From Fasciolopsis buskii (taxonomy: Eukaryota > Platyhelminthes > Trematoda > Plagiorchiida > Fasciolidae): DNA of 64,000 bases. The stretch is from positions 17,325-81,324 of the forward strand of contig LUCM01008926.1 in NCBI GenBank assembly GCA_008360955.1, read 5' to 3'. The notes beneath the pieces were generated by a model. That model worked only from the letters and a program-made list of their open reading frames with translations. It had not been told where the DNA came from and did no database searches. Both the position numbers and the translations under genes were made by a program. Below, piece by piece: positions 60,389 through 64,000 of this stretch. Every line of letters begins with the position of its first letter. Positions within the stretch are counted from its first letter, which is position 1.

Positions 60389-60469
60389 CGCTCAGTCCCC
60401 CTTTTTCAAATCGGATGCATATATACATATATATATATATCCGATTCGAAAATAACCGGGGACTGAGCG
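60389..60469. repeat. Imperfect inverted repeat with TA-rich loop
   Basis: 'cgctcagtcccc' with 'tttttcaaatcggat' at 60390-60415 pairs with 'atccgattcgaaaataacc' and 'ggggactgagcg' at 60440-60469. The loop is (TA)n-like. It lies about 165 bases upstream of the small minus-strand gene's ATG. Confidence 0.85.
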
Positions 60470-60470
60470 A

Positions 60471-60474
<4 letters not shown>

Positions 60475-60507
<33 letters not shown>
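60475..60507. repeat. (TA)n microsatellite
   Basis: About 33 bases of pure TA repeat directly next to the inverted repeat. Confidence 0.95.
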
Positions 60508-60508
<1 letters not shown>

Positions 60509-63500
60509 CTGGGTTTCAGTTGTCTACCAAAAAGCCTGGTTCGTTTTTTATGTGCACTTGTTTCTATGGTATTAGTCATAACTCAGATTGATAGCTCTCA
60601 AAATCCTGATGGTCTAGGTGGTCTCTCTAAACATGAGGCACAGACCTTGAAGAAAACTCGTTTCTATTTATGCATATCTTAGAGATCTTTACGAATCTTC
60701 TTCTGCGTCGTGCATCCCATCAACACGTGCTCCCTTCATATTCTTTGTTAAGAGGATTGATAATGGCAGAGTACTTCTTAATCCAGGTGATCTGATATTC
60801 TTCATCTTCCTTCGTTGTTAACAAGTTCGGACCGAACGAGGGTCGGAGTGCATCGAAAAGTCGAAGGGCCATGTGATGAATTTATGTATACATCTGTCCA
60901 AAAGTCAATAACATCGGTGTCGATATGATATGATTGGCCAAAGTTTCGGCTACCTTGGGTAGCCTTTCTCAAAGCCTTGAGATGTTTGCTTTAGGGGACC
61001 CCAATGCATGCCTCTGGCCAAATGGCGTAGTAGTGCAGTGAGACTATCTGCGAGCTGGCGATTTCTCGCTCAACTCGTATGCTGTCCTGACGAGGCTACA
61101 CATTCTGGGAGCCCAATCCATCCCTTCGTCGTAATGCCAATGAGCATATAGTCGTACGCTTCGTACGCCGCCTATGTTTGGTTTGGAATCGGGTTTTAGC
61201 CTTTGTATTGAAGCAGAGGGAGCTTCCTTAATCCATCTGGACTACTGCACGTTTCGGACTACTTTTTATTGTTCAAATTGATCTGTAATTAAGACGCTTA
61301 GCTGACTACACGAGACGATCCACCCGATCAGTATTCAGTTTTTGTAGACACATCTTGTTAAACCTTGAATCTTAGGAATTCAGTTGGTTTACAAAACAGT
61401 ATTTCCTTTACGTGATGCAGGCTGTTCATTGATTACAACGACCATTCGCAGCAACATCGGCCAGCACAATTTCTTGACCGACACAATAAGAGGAATCCGT
61501 AATTAAATTCACTGTGTTCGCTGATTGTACCGTTAATCGAGTGCATTAGGATCTTCAAGACTTTCCCTAATTGAATTTCCCGTAATTTACTTCCGATGCG
61601 CGTTTGGTTCCAGTCTTAAAAATCTGCTCAAACTGTAGGTAAAAGTGGAGCATATTGCGCGGTGCGGTCTGAGGTTCAAGGTAAGTCGGTTTGATTTTCT
61701 CCGGCTTCTCAAGGTTTTTTGAAATATGCGGCTCAAATGTGAGGAATTTTGCATGGTTTTGTTCATCTAGGGTGCGGCCTGATGGACTGTTCCGTCATTA
61801 ATATATCATGCAGATAGTGTTTACTGGTCTCCATTCTTTTGGGAAAACATTGGATCCGGATTCAAATCTAACTGGCCTCTTTCGTGTACCTACTCGATAA
61901 TCGTTCAGTTATTTTCAACATCTTCCAAAATTGTCCTACAAGTTTTATACTAATTTAAAATGGAAGATTTCCCAACGATCCCTAATATTGGCGTTTTATA
62001 GCTCAGGTTGACAATTTCCAAAGTTTTGTGTGTGGTGTGCTCAGCTTTTAGGTCATGATCAATGTCCCAGTCCCAACGGCCCTAGCACAAAAACAATTAG
62101 AGGATAATAATACTAGTAATAATAATGATAGTCATAATCATAGCCCCAGGTCATGATATCGGTCGTATGGTTAGCAGTCCATTGGTTTGTCCATTTGCTT
62201 TTCACGGGCAATGAAGTAATCCTGTCCAATCGTTGCTAGCCCTCACTTTTTAAATGATTGTCACGTCAGTTGGACAAATGTTCAGGTCATCGACACTGTT
62301 GACCTGCTCGGCGTCGTCAGGTTTACAAGCAGATCAGCCAACCTCTTTGTTTGTCGACATATTTGTATGTGTGGATCGGGACATGTGTCACTCTTTGCAT
62401 TTCCCACACCCGCGAGCCCTGACCAAGGACAGTCCTATCGGGCTCCGTGTGCAATGGAACAAAGAACAGACATCTGTTCTAATGTTGCGCTTGGTCCTGT
62501 TATCCCCGTGTACCTATTGACCCCATCCGTTGACTGGCGAGACGAAGCTTGCATTTTGCATGTATGGCCACCACAGGCATACTCTGGGAGAGATTGGTCG
62601 GCTGGACTAAGCCCCCGTGACTGAATTCTCGAGAATCACCGATAGGTGGCCATTTTCAGCTGTGCTTAAGTTTCATTCGGATAGTTTGTGTGAAGTAACG
62701 GATCACTGAACTTGCATTTGGTACCTGCGTTCTCGATTCAGTTACAGGCTCAAATTCGAACAGCACGAGCATTTTCACGGATGCATAACACGTTCCTAAT
62801 TGTCCCCAAAATCATTTATAGTCGTCCTTTTTTATCATGCACCATCCCAGCCATAGTTACGAAAGTGCACTATTTAGGGTTGCTTTCCGTAGCAAACTTC
62901 TGCTATCTAACCCGTCATTTTCTTATCCTTCTAAGTAGCATCACTGAGGCGAATAACGATTCAGTCAGTTTTGTGTTTGCGGCCATGTAGAAACCACAGT
63001 TGTGACCCTGTGACTTTCTTCCTGTCAGTCGGGACTCCGGCAGTTGGAGTCACCAAACGGTATTTGTGTACGTACAAATCCGAAATGGGGTAAAACTGTA
63101 TTTTCAACTGAAAGGAATGGAATTTACGTGCCAAAAGGTCAGCTTGTTATCAGTGGTTGCTGACGGGCAAAATTTTGTCCGAACCCACAATGAGTGTTGA
63201 TATTTCCACCGCACCTGGCGCCTGTCGGCACAGGAGGAGATTTGGAAAACGTGATTGACGGTTTTTATTCACATCTCAACAGTTTCAAATTAGTAGGAAA
63301 ATTGAATGAGTGCATCTAACAGAGAGCAGTTTTTTTTGGAGAGTTTCTATCATTGATTGTTCACAACAAAACAGATTTCTGATTTGGAAGAAAAAGTCTT
63401 ACTGCTTGCAGCCACCAACTTGGATTTGTACAAACCATCGCAGACCGGTTTTTAAGTTCTACCTAAGTTGAATCGAGATGAGAAACGGTCTGGAATAGGA

Positions 63501-64000
63501 ACCCTTTCAAGATATTCAACAGAGTTAAGATTAAGGTTCAAGGCTGCGAAATCTGTAACGCGATGGGATGTTTTGCATTGCATAGTACGATTCCGATTAG
63601 TTTAAAAATAAAGACCGGTGGGAATGGCCAATATGTGGTTAATGCAGGCATTGAAAATTTAAAGCGATCAAACCATTCTTTTGAAGTACAATCGAACTAA
63701 TAACTGACCCTGTTGATTATCCCTTTTACCAATCTAAACCATTACTGTTGAGATCTTCTAAATACCTCAGCACAGTCGGGCTGGGTGTTTTAGACTCTGA
63801 GGTCTCCACTCTACATGAGCCGCCCTCCAAACGCTCTTAAATGACTGTATCTTAATGTTACTCATAGCACTCTTGTTTCTGAGTCGTTTTCGCAGAAGTG
63901 AGAGGGCAAGGGGGAGTGCCCGGCGCTTTTCCCCTCTAGGAAAGATTGTTGAACTTTGATTCCCAGCTAATCATGGATGCGTACGAAGTAGACGGCAGTA
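60508..64000. other. Right end of window, unassigned
   Basis: A possible mini-exon at 61639-61680 (reads VKVEHIARCGLRFK, flanked by 'aactgtag' and 'gtaagt') was noted but stands alone. The plus-strand frame running to 62624 (in part VDWRDEACILHVWPPQAYSG) is open for over 100 codons without a recognised motif. It could be an exon or an unrecognised repeat. Confidence 0.4.

Overview
This looks like a nuclear genome window from a flatworm, most likely a trematode. I base that on spliced GT-AG genes with introns from about 50 bases to more than 10 kb, roughly balanced base composition, heavy load of decayed RTE/CR1-like LINEs, tRNA-derived SINEs, (TA)n tracts and no bacterial gene organisation. 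The species cannot be fixed from the sequence alone.

The left two thirds (about 1.6 to 40.8 kb, plus strand) is the middle part of one gene that I identify as DEPDC5 (Iml1), a GATOR1 subunit that restrains TORC1 when amino acids are scarce. At least a dozen exons can be placed by matching splice sites, reading phase and conserved motifs: the end of the SABA region (GVGIDLICFGQQPFHAVPMF, FVPHWINC), a disordered linker, and the start of the SHEN region (VDWKSVSTPASLP, FHEMILQRLSH, GFQL). The 5' part lies left of the window. The C-terminal half, including the DEP domain, was not found.

The introns are packed with repeats. At 13.7-14.2 kb and 19.2-20.7 kb there are plus-strand LINE reverse-transcriptase remnants. 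Between them (14.2-19.2 kb) is a minus-strand LINE cluster, and a closely related internally deleted LINE copy lies at 32.0-33.5 kb. A further plus-strand LINE fragment lies at 27.6-28.5 kb, and a head-to-head SINE pair at 23.2-23.6 kb. A possible antisense gene with a Tudor-like motif sits inside a DEPDC5 intron at 5.5-6.1 kb.

From 46.8 to 47.9 kb there is an approximately 310-base tandem satellite that switches orientation and contains a 56-bp-arm hairpin and the window's only N. Diverged single copies of the satellite occur at 3.9, 9.5 and 25.5 kb.

The right third holds two short orphan exons (49.8 and 50.1 kb), one long intronless gene for a single-pass leucine-rich-repeat membrane protein (51166-53445), another LINE 3' fragment (55.6-56.2 kb), a SINE (56.5 kb), and a probable two-exon minus-strand gene for an 86-residue protein (58.7-60.2 kb). 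Its intron carries a LINE 3' end. I found no RNA genes other than SINE tRNA relics, no CRISPR array and no bacterial-type element. The clearest biology is the DEPDC5 locus. I do not see a convincing new multi-gene system, but several unusual structures and possible assembly problems are recorded below.
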